This document shows positions 10,347 through 19,694 of a stretch of 48,449 bases of DNA, one piece after another. The DNA is taken from contig NZ_JEMF01000022.1 of the NCBI RefSeq assembly GCF_000591415.1, forward strand, positions 1 through 48,449, written 5' to 3'. This DNA comes from Cobetia crustatorum. GTDB taxonomy: Bacteria; Pseudomonadota; Gammaproteobacteria; Pseudomonadales; Halomonadaceae. Both the position numbers and the translations under genes were made by a program. A model generated the notes under the pieces. It did not search any database, was not told the origin of the DNA, and worked only from the letters and a program-made list of their open reading frames with translations. Position 1 is the first letter of the stretch, and every line of letters begins with the position of its first letter.

Positions 10347-11299
10347 TCAGCGGGCGATGTCTTCCTTGAGATAGTCGATCAGTACCAGCATGTCACCCGG
10401 CATCTCGCGCGGAATTCAACTTCCTTGCCGGTAATCGGGTGAATGAAGGCAAGGCGACGTGCATGCAGCGCCTGACGCGGGAACTGACGCAACAGCTCCT
10501 TCAGTGGATCACTGGCACCCGGCGGCAACTTGAAACGACCACCGTAGACCGGATCACCGACCAACGGATAGCGCTGATGCGCCATGTGCACGCGAATCTG
10601 ATGCGTACGCCCTGTCTCCAGCTTGCAGCGGACATGGGTATGGCCGCGGAAGCGCTCAACCACGCGATAGTGCGTGATCGCCAGCTTGCCACTGTGCGTG
10701 ACTGCCTGGCGCTTGCGGTCCTTGGGATGGCGGCCGATAGGCGCATCCACGGTACCGCCAGCCGTCATCACACCGGTCACGACTGCATCGTATTCACGCG
10801 ATACGGTACGCGCCTGCAACTGCTCGGCCAGCTCAGTCTGTGCCGTCAGCGACTTGGCGACCACCATCAAACCACTGGTGTCCTTGTCGAGACGATGCAC
10901 GATACCAGCGCGCGGCAGCATCGAATTGCCCGGGCAGTGGTGCAAGATAGCGTTCAGCAAGGTGCCATCATGATTACCGGCCCCCGGATGCACGACCATG
11001 CCGTGGTCCTTGTTGATGACCAATACATCGTCATCTTCGAAGACGATCTCGAATTCGATATCCTCAGGGCCGTGACTGACTTCTTCTTCAAGCTCGGCGT
11101 TCAAGGACAGGCGCTCACCGCCATAGACCTTCTCGCGGGGCTTTACGGCGGCGCCGTCGAGGGTCAACACACCGGTCTTTATCCAGTGCTTGAGGCGCTC
11201 ACGGGAATAGTCGGAGAAGATCTCGGCACATGCCTGATCGAAGCGCATACCAATCATCGTTTCCGGAATTCGCTCTTCGCGGTTAATGGTGTCTGCCAT
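10347..11299 (-). CDS. rluD: 23S rRNA pseudouridine synthase RluD, with C-terminal frameshift
   Basis: RluD makes pseudouridines 1911, 1915 and 1917 in helix 69 of 23S rRNA. The protein has an N-terminal S4 RNA-binding domain (about 18-75) and a pseudouridine synthase domain with catalytic D138 in HRLDKDTSG. As read, translation stops at 10379 after 306 residues, with a tail that departs from the family after residue 298 (FRA). One base lower in frame, from the ATG at 10401-10403, the sequence continues as MPGDMLVLIDYLKEDIAR and stops at 10347, just like normal RluD ends. Adding one base near 10404-10411 restores a 317-residue protein. The coordinates given cover the restored gene; a real truncation would lose about 19 residues. 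It diverges from bamD. Confidence 0.9.
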
Positions 11300-11317
11300 A
11301 TTGCTCTCTGAGGCCGT

Positions 11318-11346
11318 TTCGCAGGAAAGGGCCTTTGCTTTATAGT
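11318..11346 (+). promoter_or_regulatory. Sigma-70-type promoter of bamD
   Basis: TTCGCA (11318-11323), a 17-base spacer and TATAGT (11341-11346) resemble a sigma-70 promoter (4/6 and 5/6 matches). It lies 60 bases before the bamD start. Confidence 0.55.
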
Positions 11347-11362
11347 AAGTGCGGATCGGCGG

Positions 11363-11371
11363 ATTCTAGCA
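11363..11371 (-). promoter_or_regulatory. Extended -10 promoter of rluD
   Basis: Minus-strand TGCTAGAAT is an extended -10 element (TGC followed by TAGAAT), 64 bases upstream of the rluD start. No good -35 is evident. The 11-mer CATGCTAGAAT recurs upstream of rpsT. The element lies back to back with the bamD promoter. Confidence 0.5.
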
Positions 11372-11405
11372 TGCCCGCCATGGATTGCCCGAGATGAGGA
11401 AACCG

Positions 11406-12197
11406 ATGCGCGCTCTTCCCTTGACTGCCCTCGCCCTGGCCAGCACTTTGCTGGCTGGCTGTGCGACCTCCGAGCCGGCACCGGATCTCCAGGAACAGGA
11501 CCTGTATCGTCAGGCTCAGGTTTCCCTGGACACCAGCCGCTTCAATTCAGCGGTTCAGCAACTTGAAGCCCTGGATACTCGCTTCCCGTTCGGTAGCTAT
11601 GCCGAGCAGTCGCAGCTGGAACTGATCTATGCCTATTACCAGGTCGACAACTGGGAAGCGGCACGCGCCGCAGCCAGTCGATTCATTCGCCTGCACCCTG
11701 ATCACCCGCAGATCGACTATGCCTACTACATGCGTGGTCTGGCAGCGTACAGTGCAGGACGATTCAGTCTGGAAGCGCTGGACCTGATCGACATCTCGCG
11801 CCGCGATCTAGGGGCTACGCGTGATGCCTATATCGATTTTGGCGAATTGGTGCGTCGCTTCCCCAACAGCACCTACGCAGCAGATTCGCGTCAGCGCATC
11901 ATTTATCTGCGCAACGTGCTGGCACGTGGCGAGCTGCAGACAGCTGATTTCTATCTGCGCAAACAGGCCTATCTAGCTGCTGTGAAGCGTGGCGAGTGGG
12001 TTATCGAGCACTACCCTAACACTCCTGCCACCCGCGATGCGCTGGCCGTGATGGTAGAAGGGTACTTGGGGCTCGGTCTACGTGACCGCGCCAGCGAGAC
12101 TCTCAAGGTGCTGATCAAGAATGATCCGGACAACAAGCGTCTGGATGGTCGCACCTTCGACCCTCGTTACGTTAACGCTGACCCGCTCACCGTATAA
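11406..12197 (+). CDS. bamD: Outer membrane assembly lipoprotein BamD
   Basis: BamD (YfiO, ComL) is an essential outer-membrane lipoprotein of the BAM complex, anchored in the periplasmic leaflet, that helps BamA insert beta-barrel proteins. From the ATG at 11406 the product is 263 residues, with a lipoprotein signal ending in the lipobox LLAGC (lipidated Cys19) and then a series of tetratricopeptide-like helical repeats, including the family segments RFPFGSYAEQSQLELIYAYY and HPQIDYAYYMRGL. AGGA sits about 5 bases before this ATG; earlier in-frame ATGs at 11385 and 11394 lack a good site and lengthen the basic n-region. It is divergent from rluD, as in E. coli and Pseudomonas, and ends before a strong shared terminator. 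Confidence 0.95.
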   Translation: MRALPLTALALASTLLAGCATSEPAPDLQEQDLYRQAQVSLDTSRFNSAVQQLEALDTRFPFGSYAEQSQLELIYAYYQVDNWEAARAAASRFIRLHPDHPQIDYAYYMRGLAAYSAGRFSLEALDLIDISRRDLGATRDAYIDFGELVRRFPNSTYAADSRQRIIYLRNVLARGELQTADFYLRKQAYLAAVKRGEWVIEHYPNTPATRDALAVMVEGYLGLGLRDRASETLKVLIKNDPDNKRLDGRTFDPRYVNADPLTV

Positions 12198-12260
12198 CTC
12201 AAGCACCATCCAAAGCATGGCAGCTGTACCTGCGCGGCGCCAGATACATGGCCGCAAACG

Positions 12261-12291
12261 AAAAGCCCGTGATCATTGATCACGGGCTTTT
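12261..12291. terminator. Bidirectional terminator between bamD and nadE
   Basis: A stem of about 14 bp around 12261-12291 with the palindromic top TGATCATTGATCA is flanked by A4 on one side and T6 on the other. It serves bamD on the plus strand and probably nadE on the minus strand. The same loop core appears in the tRNA-Pro terminator. Confidence 0.9.
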
Positions 12292-12355
12292 TTATGCTCT
12301 CACGCGTCAATCAGCATGGCACCCACTGCTGATCAAAAGATAACCACTAGCGGAA

Positions 12356-13990
12356 TCACTCGCCGGCGGCCCAGCCATTGACGATCGGATAGCGGCGATC
12401 ACGCCCAAAACCACGCGGTGTAACTCGCACACCGACCGGCGCCTGACGGCGTTTATATTCACAGCGATCGACCAAGCGTACTACCCGATAGACGTCTTCT
12501 TCCTCAAAGCCAGCACGGATAATCGCCTCAGCACTCATATCACTCTCGATATAGTGAGTGAGAATAGCGTCCAGGATGTCGTAATCAGGCAGCGAGTCGC
12601 TGTCGAGCTGATCTTCAGCAAGCTCCGCCGACGGTGGACGCGTGATGACACGCTCAGGAATCGCCGGCCCCATGGTGTTACGCCAATGGGCGAGACGGAA
12701 CACCCACGTCTTGTAGACATCCTTTAGCGCGTTATAGCCACCGACCATGTCGCCATAGAGCGTGGCATAACCCACCGCCATCTCACTCTTGTTACCAGTC
12801 GTCAGCACCATCAGCCCTTTCTTGTTGGAGATGGCCATCAGCAGCACACCGCGACAGCGGGACTGTAAATTCTCTTCAGTGGTATCACGCTCGCTACCCG
12901 CGAAGCTCTCGGCCAACGTTTCGGTAAAGGCCTCGACCATCGGGGCGATGGGCATCACTTCATAACTCACGCCCAATAGCTTGGCTTGCTCAGCAGCGTC
13001 CTCCTTCGAGATGTCCGCCGTATAGTGATACGGCATCATCACGGCATGCACGCGGTCTGCGCCCAGCGCATCGACAGCAATTGCCAGTGACAGACCGGAA
13101 TCGATCCCACCGGACAACCCGAGTACCACACCCTTGAAGCCACTCTTGTTGACGTAGTCACGCAGGCCCGTGACTAGTGCGCAGTAAAGAGATTCTTCCG
13201 GTGACAGCAGTTCGGCGATTTCACCAGACTGGGGTGTCCAGCGGCCACCCTCTTCCTTGAGGAACTGCACCGGCATCAGGCCGACATCCCACCACGGGGC
13301 CTGAACGCAGGTCTTGCCATCGGCATCGATCGCCGCGGAGCCTCCATCAAAGACCAGCTCATCCTGGCCGCCAATCTGATTGACGTAGACCAGCGGGCAA
13401 CTCACTTCAGCGGCACGCTTGGCAAACAGACGATTGCGCTCAGCCGGCTTCTCAAGATGATAGGGGGAGGCGTTGAGGCTGACGAGGATATCAGCCCCCG
13501 CGTCACGGGCCTGACGCGTCGGAGTGCCGTCCCACAGGTCTTCACAGATCACGATGCCCAGACGAGCGCCACGGCATTCCACCACGCAGGATTCAGTACC
13601 CGGTGTGAAATAACGTTGTTCATCGAAGACCTGATAGTTGGGCAGCGCCTGCTTGGCGTACTCGGCGATCCATTCGCCATCCTTGAGCACACCGGCAAGA
13701 TTATAACGCTGGCCATCCCGCATGCCGGGGTAGCCGACAATGACCATCACGCCACGCGCGACTTTCTTTGCCATGCGCGCACGTGCCTCTTCAAGACGTG
13801 CTTCCATGGAGTCGCGCAGCAGCAGGTCTTCCGGTGGATAGCCCGTCAGACATAGCTCGGGTAGCACCACGACATCGGCCTTATGCTCAAGACTCGCTTC
13901 ACGAACGGCCTCAATGGCACGCTCAGTATTGCCGGGAATATCACCGACCAGCGGGTCGAGCTGGGCCATTACCAGAGTCAGATCTTGCAT
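12356..13990 (-). CDS. nadE: Glutamine-dependent NAD+ synthetase
   Basis: This enzyme performs the last step of NAD synthesis, amidating deamido-NAD with ATP and ammonia taken from glutamine. The 544-residue product is the two-domain type: an N-terminal nitrilase-like glutaminase with catalytic E45, K113 and C149 (VICED), and a C-terminal NAD synthetase domain with the ATP pyrophosphatase P-loop SGGIDS at 293-298. A channel passes ammonia between them in known structures. The ATG at 13990 was chosen because family members start at this point (MQDLTLVMAQLDP); the frame stays open to 14083 but that part is unlike the family. The ribosome binding site is poor (GAGAGA at a long spacing). It converges on bamD and diverges from the small gene at 14171. 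Confidence 0.95.
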   Translation of the reverse strand: MQDLTLVMAQLDPLVGDIPGNTERAIEAVREASLEHKADVVVLPELCLTGYPPEDLLLRDSMEARLEEARARMAKKVARGVMVIVGYPGMRDGQRYNLAGVLKDGEWIAEYAKQALPNYQVFDEQRYFTPGTESCVVECRGARLGIVICEDLWDGTPTRQARDAGADILVSLNASPYHLEKPAERNRLFAKRAAEVSCPLVYVNQIGGQDELVFDGGSAAIDADGKTCVQAPWWDVGLMPVQFLKEEGGRWTPQSGEIAELLSPEESLYCALVTGLRDYVNKSGFKGVVLGLSGGIDSGLSLAIAVDALGADRVHAVMMPYHYTADISKEDAAEQAKLLGVSYEVMPIAPMVEAFTETLAESFAGSERDTTEENLQSRCRGVLLMAISNKKGLMVLTTGNKSEMAVGYATLYGDMVGGYNALKDVYKTWVFRLAHWRNTMGPAIPERVITRPPSAELAEDQLDSDSLPDYDILDAILTHYIESDMSAEAIIRAGFEEEDVYRVVRLVDRCEYKRRQAPVGVRVTPRGFGRDRRYPIVNGWAAGE

Positions 13991-14170
13991 GCGGTAAGGA
14001 TCTCTCGATTGGCGGTTCGATAAGGGGCCAGTACACTGTGGCCAGACATCTGGCTCAGACGATTGAGCCGTGTACCGGCCCATCTGAATTCATGATGGCC
14101 GCCATTGTCCCGCAAGGTCACGCCGCTGGCAAAAGCCGCTCGCGTCACCTCACCAGGGAGTTATATAGGA

Positions 14171-14434
14171 ATGAGCCTGTTGATCATCCGTCTGCTGGTT
14201 TTCGTCGTCCTGTTCTGGGCGGGTTTACGCCTTTACCGCATGTATCGCCAATGGAAGCTGGGTCAGGAACACAGCGAGCATGGCGAACCTACTGAGCGTA
14301 AAGCCCAGAACATGGTGCGCTGCGCCTACTGCGATCTGCATCTACCGGAAGACGATGCCATTCGCCATGAGGCGCTCACCTTCTGCTGCAATGAGCATCA
14401 GCAGCACTTTCTGGAGGAAGGGCCGCGCAAGTAA
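14171..14434 (+). CDS. PP0621-family small membrane protein
   Basis: This 87-residue protein has one N-terminal membrane segment (about residues 3-20) followed by a short basic linker and a cysteine-rich tail: C51 and C54 (MVRCAYCDLHLP) and C72-C73 (FCCNEH), a likely metal-binding knuckle facing the cytoplasm. This layout matches the PP0621 family of uncharacterised proteins, which in pseudomonads lies beside bamD. GGGAG is about 10 bases upstream of the ATG at 14171; the open frame begins at 14105 but the first 22 residues do not fit the family. The gene diverges from nadE and converges on thiO. Function unknown; a redox or metal-linked membrane role would be guesswork. Confidence 0.8.
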   Translation: MSLLIIRLLVFVVLFWAGLRLYRMYRQWKLGQEHSEHGEPTERKAQNMVRCAYCDLHLPEDDAIRHEALTFCCNEHQQHFLEEGPRK

Positions 14435-14474
14435 GCCAACATCCCTGGCCCGAACAGGTTGTCCAAGCACGCGA

Positions 14475-15605
14475 TCAAGCCCAGTGCGTCGTCGCATCTT
14501 CCGACGGCGTCTGGGCCAACAACGTAACAGGCTGATAGGGGACGGGATCAACAATCGGCGTGCGCCCGAGTAGTTGGTCCGCCAGCAGGCGAGTCGATGC
14601 CGGCGCCAACACTAGTCCATTGCGATAGTGACCGGCGTTGACATGCAGATGGCGTCGCTCTGGCACAGCACCAATGAACGGCGTGCCAGTGGGGGAGCCA
14701 GGGCGTAAACCTGCCCAATGATGCTCGACCTCACACTCCGCCAGCGCCGGAATGATCTCACAGGCACTCTTGACCAACGATTCACGCGCCTCAGCGGTGG
14801 TCGTCTTGTCGAAGCCGACCTCCTCTAGCGTGGACCCTGCCACGATACGACCATCGGCGCGCGGAATCACGTAGCGCCCATTCTTGAGCACCACTCGCTC
14901 CACCAGCCCCTTGGGCGCCTTGAACAGCACCATCTGGCCACGTACCGGACGCACCGGCAGCGCCATGCCTGCCTCGCTCAGAATCTCGCGACTCCAGGCA
15001 CCGCCGCAGACCACGACCTGCCCCGCTGCCAGCACCGAGTTGGCGGTCTGTACGCCGATAGCAGTGTCGTCCTGCATCAGAATGCCTTTGACCGCGACAT
15101 TCTCCAGCAGACGCACACGTGGATGCGCCTCAAGCGCCGCACGCAAGGCCTTGCCAAGGCGCGGATTGCGAATGCTACCCAACGTCGGCATCCATAGCGC
15201 GGAATCACATCCAGGGGCGACGGCGGGTGCCTTGTCGTAGAGGAAATCTGCATTAACGCGAGTCAGCGGCTTGGCATATTCTTCAGACCAGGCAAGCGCT
15301 GTCTCGGCGTCCTCGACATTCAGGTACAAAAGCCCCTGCTGACGATATTCAGGATCAATGCCCGTGGACTCGAGCAGACGTTCGGCCAGCGAAGGATAAA
15401 ACCCTTCGGACCATGCTGAGAGTCGTGAGATCGGTGAACTATAACGCCAAGGATAAAGCGGCGAGACGATCCCACCACCCGCCCAGGAAGCCTCGCGACC
15501 ACACTGACCTCGCTCGACAAGCGTGATACTCGCGCCACCATCCGCCAGTTCCAGCGCAGTCAGCATGCCGATCACTCCCCCGCCTACCACTACAAAATCA
15601 TTCAC
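14475..15605 (-). CDS. thiO: Glycine oxidase ThiO (FAD-dependent)
   Basis: ThiO oxidises glycine to the iminoacetate used to build the thiazole ring of thiamine, though the family also includes general D-amino acid oxidases. The 376-residue protein opens with a Rossmann FAD motif (VVVGGGVIG, glycines 8-10 and 13) and continues as a DAO-family enzyme, with the conserved GRYVIPR, GSTLEEVGFD and HWAGLRPGSPTGTPFIG segments. It starts with GTG at 15605; GGGG lies about 10 bases upstream. The position between the minor pilin operon and the bamD region matches Pseudomonas aeruginosa, where a thiO-like gene sits beside fimT. No thiS, thiG or thiE gene is in the window, so the thiamine role is inferred from family alone. 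Confidence 0.88.
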   Translation of the reverse strand: MNDFVVVGGGVIGMLTALELADGGASITLVERGQCGREASWAGGGIVSPLYPWRYSSPISRLSAWSEGFYPSLAERLLESTGIDPEYRQQGLLYLNVEDAETALAWSEEYAKPLTRVNADFLYDKAPAVAPGCDSALWMPTLGSIRNPRLGKALRAALEAHPRVRLLENVAVKGILMQDDTAIGVQTANSVLAAGQVVVCGGAWSREILSEAGMALPVRPVRGQMVLFKAPKGLVERVVLKNGRYVIPRADGRIVAGSTLEEVGFDKTTTAEARESLVKSACEIIPALAECEVEHHWAGLRPGSPTGTPFIGAVPERRHLHVNAGHYRNGLVLAPASTRLLADQLLGRTPIVDPVPYQPVTLLAQTPSEDATTHWA

Positions 15606-15708
15606 GCCTGTCTGCCCCTACCGTCAATTGCGAGAGTCTACGAGCATACCCTGCAGCCAGTGATCCACAAGTCACACGGATGCCTCCAGCCTATTAGCAA
15701 GCAATCCG

Positions 15709-16170
15709 CTACCAACAGTCTCCCCCGCCTTCTGCCGTGCGCCGACCGGTACTGCTCAGACTCAATGTCTTGCACTCAGTATCTTGAGCCTGCACGTCGA
15801 TTGCCGTGGCCTTGAGCGTGAACGCCGTCTCATTGCCACTGATGCCTAGCGTATAAAAGCTTTCCGGTGATGTCGTGCCACGCCCCAAACCATCGGCGTC
15901 GCAGCTCGCATCTCCACCAATGCTCTGGGAGTACTCGCCACAGCGCGCCATGTAACGCTCCTGAGCCTGGGCAAGTGTGACCAGCGCAATGTGTGCATCC
16001 TCACGATGAGTTCGCAGTACATAACGCTGATAACCGGGGTATGCGATAGATGCCAGAATGCCGATAATCGCGACAACGATCATGAGCTCGATCAGGCTAA
16101 AACCACACTGCTTCCAATAAATATTTGTATGACGAGCAGCACGCAAATTCGTAATGAATCTTTTGGACAT
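15709..16170 (-). CDS. pilE: Type IV minor pilin PilE, operon A
   Basis: This 153-residue prepilin has an unusually long 23-residue leader ending in G23, then F24-SLIELM with the critical Glu at +5 (E28), followed by the hydrophobic pilin helix [21 protein letters not shown]. The C-terminal globular part has two cysteines bounding a D-region ([12 protein letters not shown] ... GGGDCW) and ends in Trp, like the two related pilins at 22422 and 29492. AGGAAG five bases before the ATG supports this start. It is the last gene of operon A, 85 bases after pilY1-A, and an intercistronic hairpin at 16191-16218 lies just ahead of it. Minor pilins of this type help start pilus fibre assembly and modulate its tip. 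A role as PilE rather than a major pilin is inferred from position. Confidence 0.85.
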   Translation of the reverse strand: MSKRFITNLRAARHTNIYWKQCGFSLIELMIVVAIIGILASIAYPGYQRYVLRTHREDAHIALVTLAQAQERYMARCGEYSQSIGGDASCDADGLGRGTTSPESFYTLGISGNETAFTLKATAIDVQAQDTECKTLSLSSTGRRTAEGGGDCW

Positions 16171-16190
16171 GGTGGCTTCCTGTCATTAAA

Positions 16191-16218
16191 CAGCCACCGC
16201 AACAAGTTGCGATGGCTG
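16191..16218 (-). other. Intercistronic hairpin between pilY1-A and pilE-A
   Basis: CAGCCA (16191-16196) with TGGCTG (16213-16218), and CGCAAC (16198-16203) with GTTGCG (16206-16211), form a 12-bp stem with one A-C mismatch. On the gene strand TTTAATG follows, then the pilE ribosome binding site. A second hairpin, AGTGAG/CTCACT, is at 16227-16248. They could stabilise an mRNA end or partly stop transcription. Confidence 0.55.
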
Positions 16219-16255
16219 AGATAAGAAGTGAGAACACTGCGCCTCACTAAGTGAC

Positions 16256-19200
16256 TTACCGTAGCTGATACCAGGACACGCGGCCTGACGCAGAGGATGT
16301 CTGAACATTCAGCTCGAGCGGAGTGACCGCCCCTGGCTCACTCCCACTGGCACCAGTTGCCACAAAGACATGATTGCCAATGCTGGTCAGCCCGCTAGGC
16401 TCTCCAGAGAGCTTGATGCTGACCACGATATTACCAACCTCGGGACCGCTCTCATCCACCTTTCCGATCAGATCACCGACATCGAAGCTCTTGTCTTCAT
16501 TGAGATCGAAAATCGGCACATAGCTTGAGTTTCCGCTGTCGTAGGACGGCAAACCTGTTTGCGCATCTACCGCGATCAGCCAACCACTACTATTGGCTTC
16601 ACAGAAATTACTGCCGCCACCGTCCGTGCGAGTTGCAACCACCAGAAGATTACCTAGCAGGCTGGCCGGCTGGATGACCTCTTCCCCTGCATCCGTGAGG
16701 TCCAGATACCAACCATAGCGAGAATCACTGTTATCCAGTTGCTGGCCATAATCAAAGAGCTGACCATTCAATGTACGGCCTACCAATTCACCTTCGCTGT
16801 ATTGCTGCTCGTCAAAGGCACGCGATTCAAGTTGATTACGCCCCAATCCAAGATGCTGCCCATCATCCAGCACGGTGTAGAGACTTTGCTGAGTGGCCAC
16901 ATCATCATCAATCGGCGTATAGAGCTGCTCACCAGTGCCGAAGGATACTAATAAATTAGGCTCGCTCATGGTGTGCGTCACTCCAGTAAGGCGACTCAGT
17001 GTCGGCTTGACCGTGATCGGTTGAACACTTCCACTTCCACAGCTCTTTACATCACAGGTGGCTGTGAAAAGCAGGTTGGCACTCCACTCAGAAGGATCTT
17101 TCTCGCTGAGATTGAACTTCCATAACCGTCCCTGCATATCACCACCGTAGGCAAAGTCGACCGCTCCGTTGCCATCAAGATCAGCGACCTGAAGGCTGGT
17201 GAGTTCTCCTGCCCCACTGCCGCCAACAAGCTTGGCAATCGCAGTGCCAGTCGTCAGCTCACGCAGAAACAGAGTGGCGGAGGCCTGGTCGTTCTCCGGC
17301 TTGAGTCCATTGGGGACCAGTAATGCCTGTTGTCCATTGTTGAGCTGACCAACATGAACTTCGCCATAGACATAGCCAATATCCTTATCCTTGAGACCAT
17401 TGCGATTATTGTCAGCCCCAAATTCCCAACCTGACAGCCCAGTGGTCGAGATCTCATTGCCTTTGACGGCATCCGTGACATTGAGTACGAAAACTCCACG
17501 GCCACCGCCGCCCAATCCAGAAGCTAGCCAGGTACTACCCTCGGATAATGTCGTCACTCGCGGGACGGCATCGACATAATAGCGATGCTGGTAACCAGTG
17601 CTCGCCAGATAGCCGAGACCTTCTCCGTTTTCTTCACTAAACAGCAGCTCAGGAATGTAGGCGAATTGCTCATCGCCTGTACCAAGATCAAAGGCATGCA
17701 ACATGCCATCGTTGGCACCGACGAAAACACTGCCTTGGCTATTGTCATTGCTCCGCGTGATGACTACCGGTGAGGAGCCAATGATATCGCCTAGAACACT
17801 CCCTTGGCGGGTACGCAATCCTTTGCCTTCCAGCGCACGACTCCCCTTGAGCCAGGCGACCATCGCCTCACGCCCCTCACTCTTGCTCAAGTCATCGGGA
17901 GCATAGCGCTCTAGATCCTTCTGCTGAACATTGGTGAGGTTGCCTTCCGAGAACACGACTGTTGAGCCGTTATCGGCGGTATAGACCTTTCGATTGGCAA
18001 CGCCTGCTCCCTTGAGATTGGCCGTCAACCTATCCGAGGCATTCCATAATGGAGATGTCTGGTTTGCCTCGAATGTATCGCTATCCACCACATCAATATC
18101 GGAATCGGAGTCCCCCTGCGTAACGGCTGATACTGCCATTACCTCTCCCGACCAGCTGGCCGGTGAGTAGCTGACCTGTAATATCGCGCCACCTGCCTCG
18201 ACCTCGGCAGTACTCAGATTGGTCGCCACGCCGCTGACACTCTCGCCTCGTGCAACGATGTCGCGGGAAATGGCCGCCAGTGCATCAACCAGCGCCGCAG
18301 GGTCAGCGGCATTGAAGTAAAGGCCACCACCATCTTCTGCCGCCTGCTTGAGATCATCGATAGTGCTGGAGGTAGACTCTTGAACGTAGCCTGGCGCGCC
18401 ATTCGTCAACGCGGTATTCCACTTGCTATTATCGGCGTCGACGCCAAAAGCTACTGTATACGTAGTCATTACTTGATCTTCATAACTTCCACTGCCTAAT
18501 GTCGTCTTCAAGTCATTATGGGCATAGTGGTAGGCAACATCTGCAAGCGTTGTCTTGCCACCATAATTACCATTGGAATAATACCAACGGCGACTATCTC
18601 CATTAGCATCGCCAATATCCTCGACATTGTTACGGTCGCTACCACTACTCTCTCTATTCCAGAAACCATCAGTCACCAAAATAGTAAAGTTCTGCTGGCA
18701 CATACCTCCTTCATCAGCACTTAAAATAGGAGATGATCCTAATCGTGAATATCTACCTGCATAGTATTCTCCTGCACGATAAAGGGCTTCACGCAAGGGT
18801 GTGCCTCGGTATGAGTTCTCACTACTAATGACACTTTTCTCTATGGCCGCTCGGAGTTCATCAAAGTGACTATTGGTGCTAGTATTTCCCAATACCCCCC
18901 CGGTAACCGAACTCAACAACCCAGATACCGTATTCAATATCTGAGTAATGATCCCATCTACACCAACACGCTGAGCAGTGTTAGCATTGGGATTGATCGT
19001 CAAGAAGCCAGTGCGATATTGAGTGCCGGTCAACAACTCAAGACTTGCGGCTTTCCCAACACTCAAGCGATCTCGATAGTAAGTAAACCAATTAGCATAA
19101 TTCTGCTGCTCAGCACTTGTAAGGTCTATTACTTTACGCTCAAAATCACAACTTCTTTCCTTGTCTATGTAATAGGAAAAATCTGCCCTGCTATCTGTCA

Positions 19201-19683
19201 GGTCCACCATATTACTAGCATTATATCCCAAGGCATAATCAATCAACGCCTTCTTAGGATCACTTTGAGGAGCACGAGAACCACTGGACTCGAGCTTCCA
19301 AGGCTGATATTCAATATTTTGATTATATGCTTGTGAATTATAGGAAGCACAAAATAGTCGATCGTCAAGATCATATTGTGAAAAAATCCTCACCCAATAT
19401 GGACTATAATTCCCACATCCACGACTCCTAGTGCAGTACCAAAGATCTCCATATAATTTATCATAGCCTCGAGCCGATTCCCCACCCGCAATAGTATCCT
19501 CAAAGGACATCGAGCCTGAGTCATCCAACATCAACAGTACATTGGGTGTGACACCGACATTCTGAGTAATAGGAAGCTGTGAAAGCGTACGCTCGTCATC
19601 TGCAGAAGCAGCGAAGCTGTAGTAGTGACGAGTACCAGGCCGCAGGCTGGCAGCAGACGATAACGCGAGTAACGCTGTGTCAT
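16256..19683 (-). CDS. pilY1: PilY1-type pilus tip adhesin, operon A, with signal-peptide frameshift
   Basis: PilY1 is a secreted calcium-binding tip protein required for pilus extension and surface sensing. The main frame encodes an N-terminal von Willebrand A-like domain with the metal site LMLDDSGSMS, a middle region, and a C-terminal PilC/PilY1 beta-propeller with the calcium loop DLDGNGAVDFAYGGDMQG and a second acidic loop DLNEDKSFD. The frame is open to 19798, but that N-terminus is not a signal sequence and overlaps pilX. Instead an ATG at 19683, with GGGA about 8 bases upstream and just after the pilX stop, starts MTQRYSRYRLLPACGLVLV, a good signal peptide, in another frame. One added base near 19605-19620 would join it to the main frame, giving about 1142 residues. 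The vWA-encoding part is AT-rich. Confidence 0.82.
18480..19560. other. AT-rich island within pilY1-A
   Basis: Hand counts give 37% GC at 19141-19200 and 33% at 19321-19380, against 58% for an ordinary row such as 40921-40980. The stretch encodes much of the vWA domain of PilY1-A, while the 3-prime part of the gene and neighbouring pilins look normal. Limits are approximate. Confidence 0.65.
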
Positions 19684-19694
19684 TGATAGTTCCC

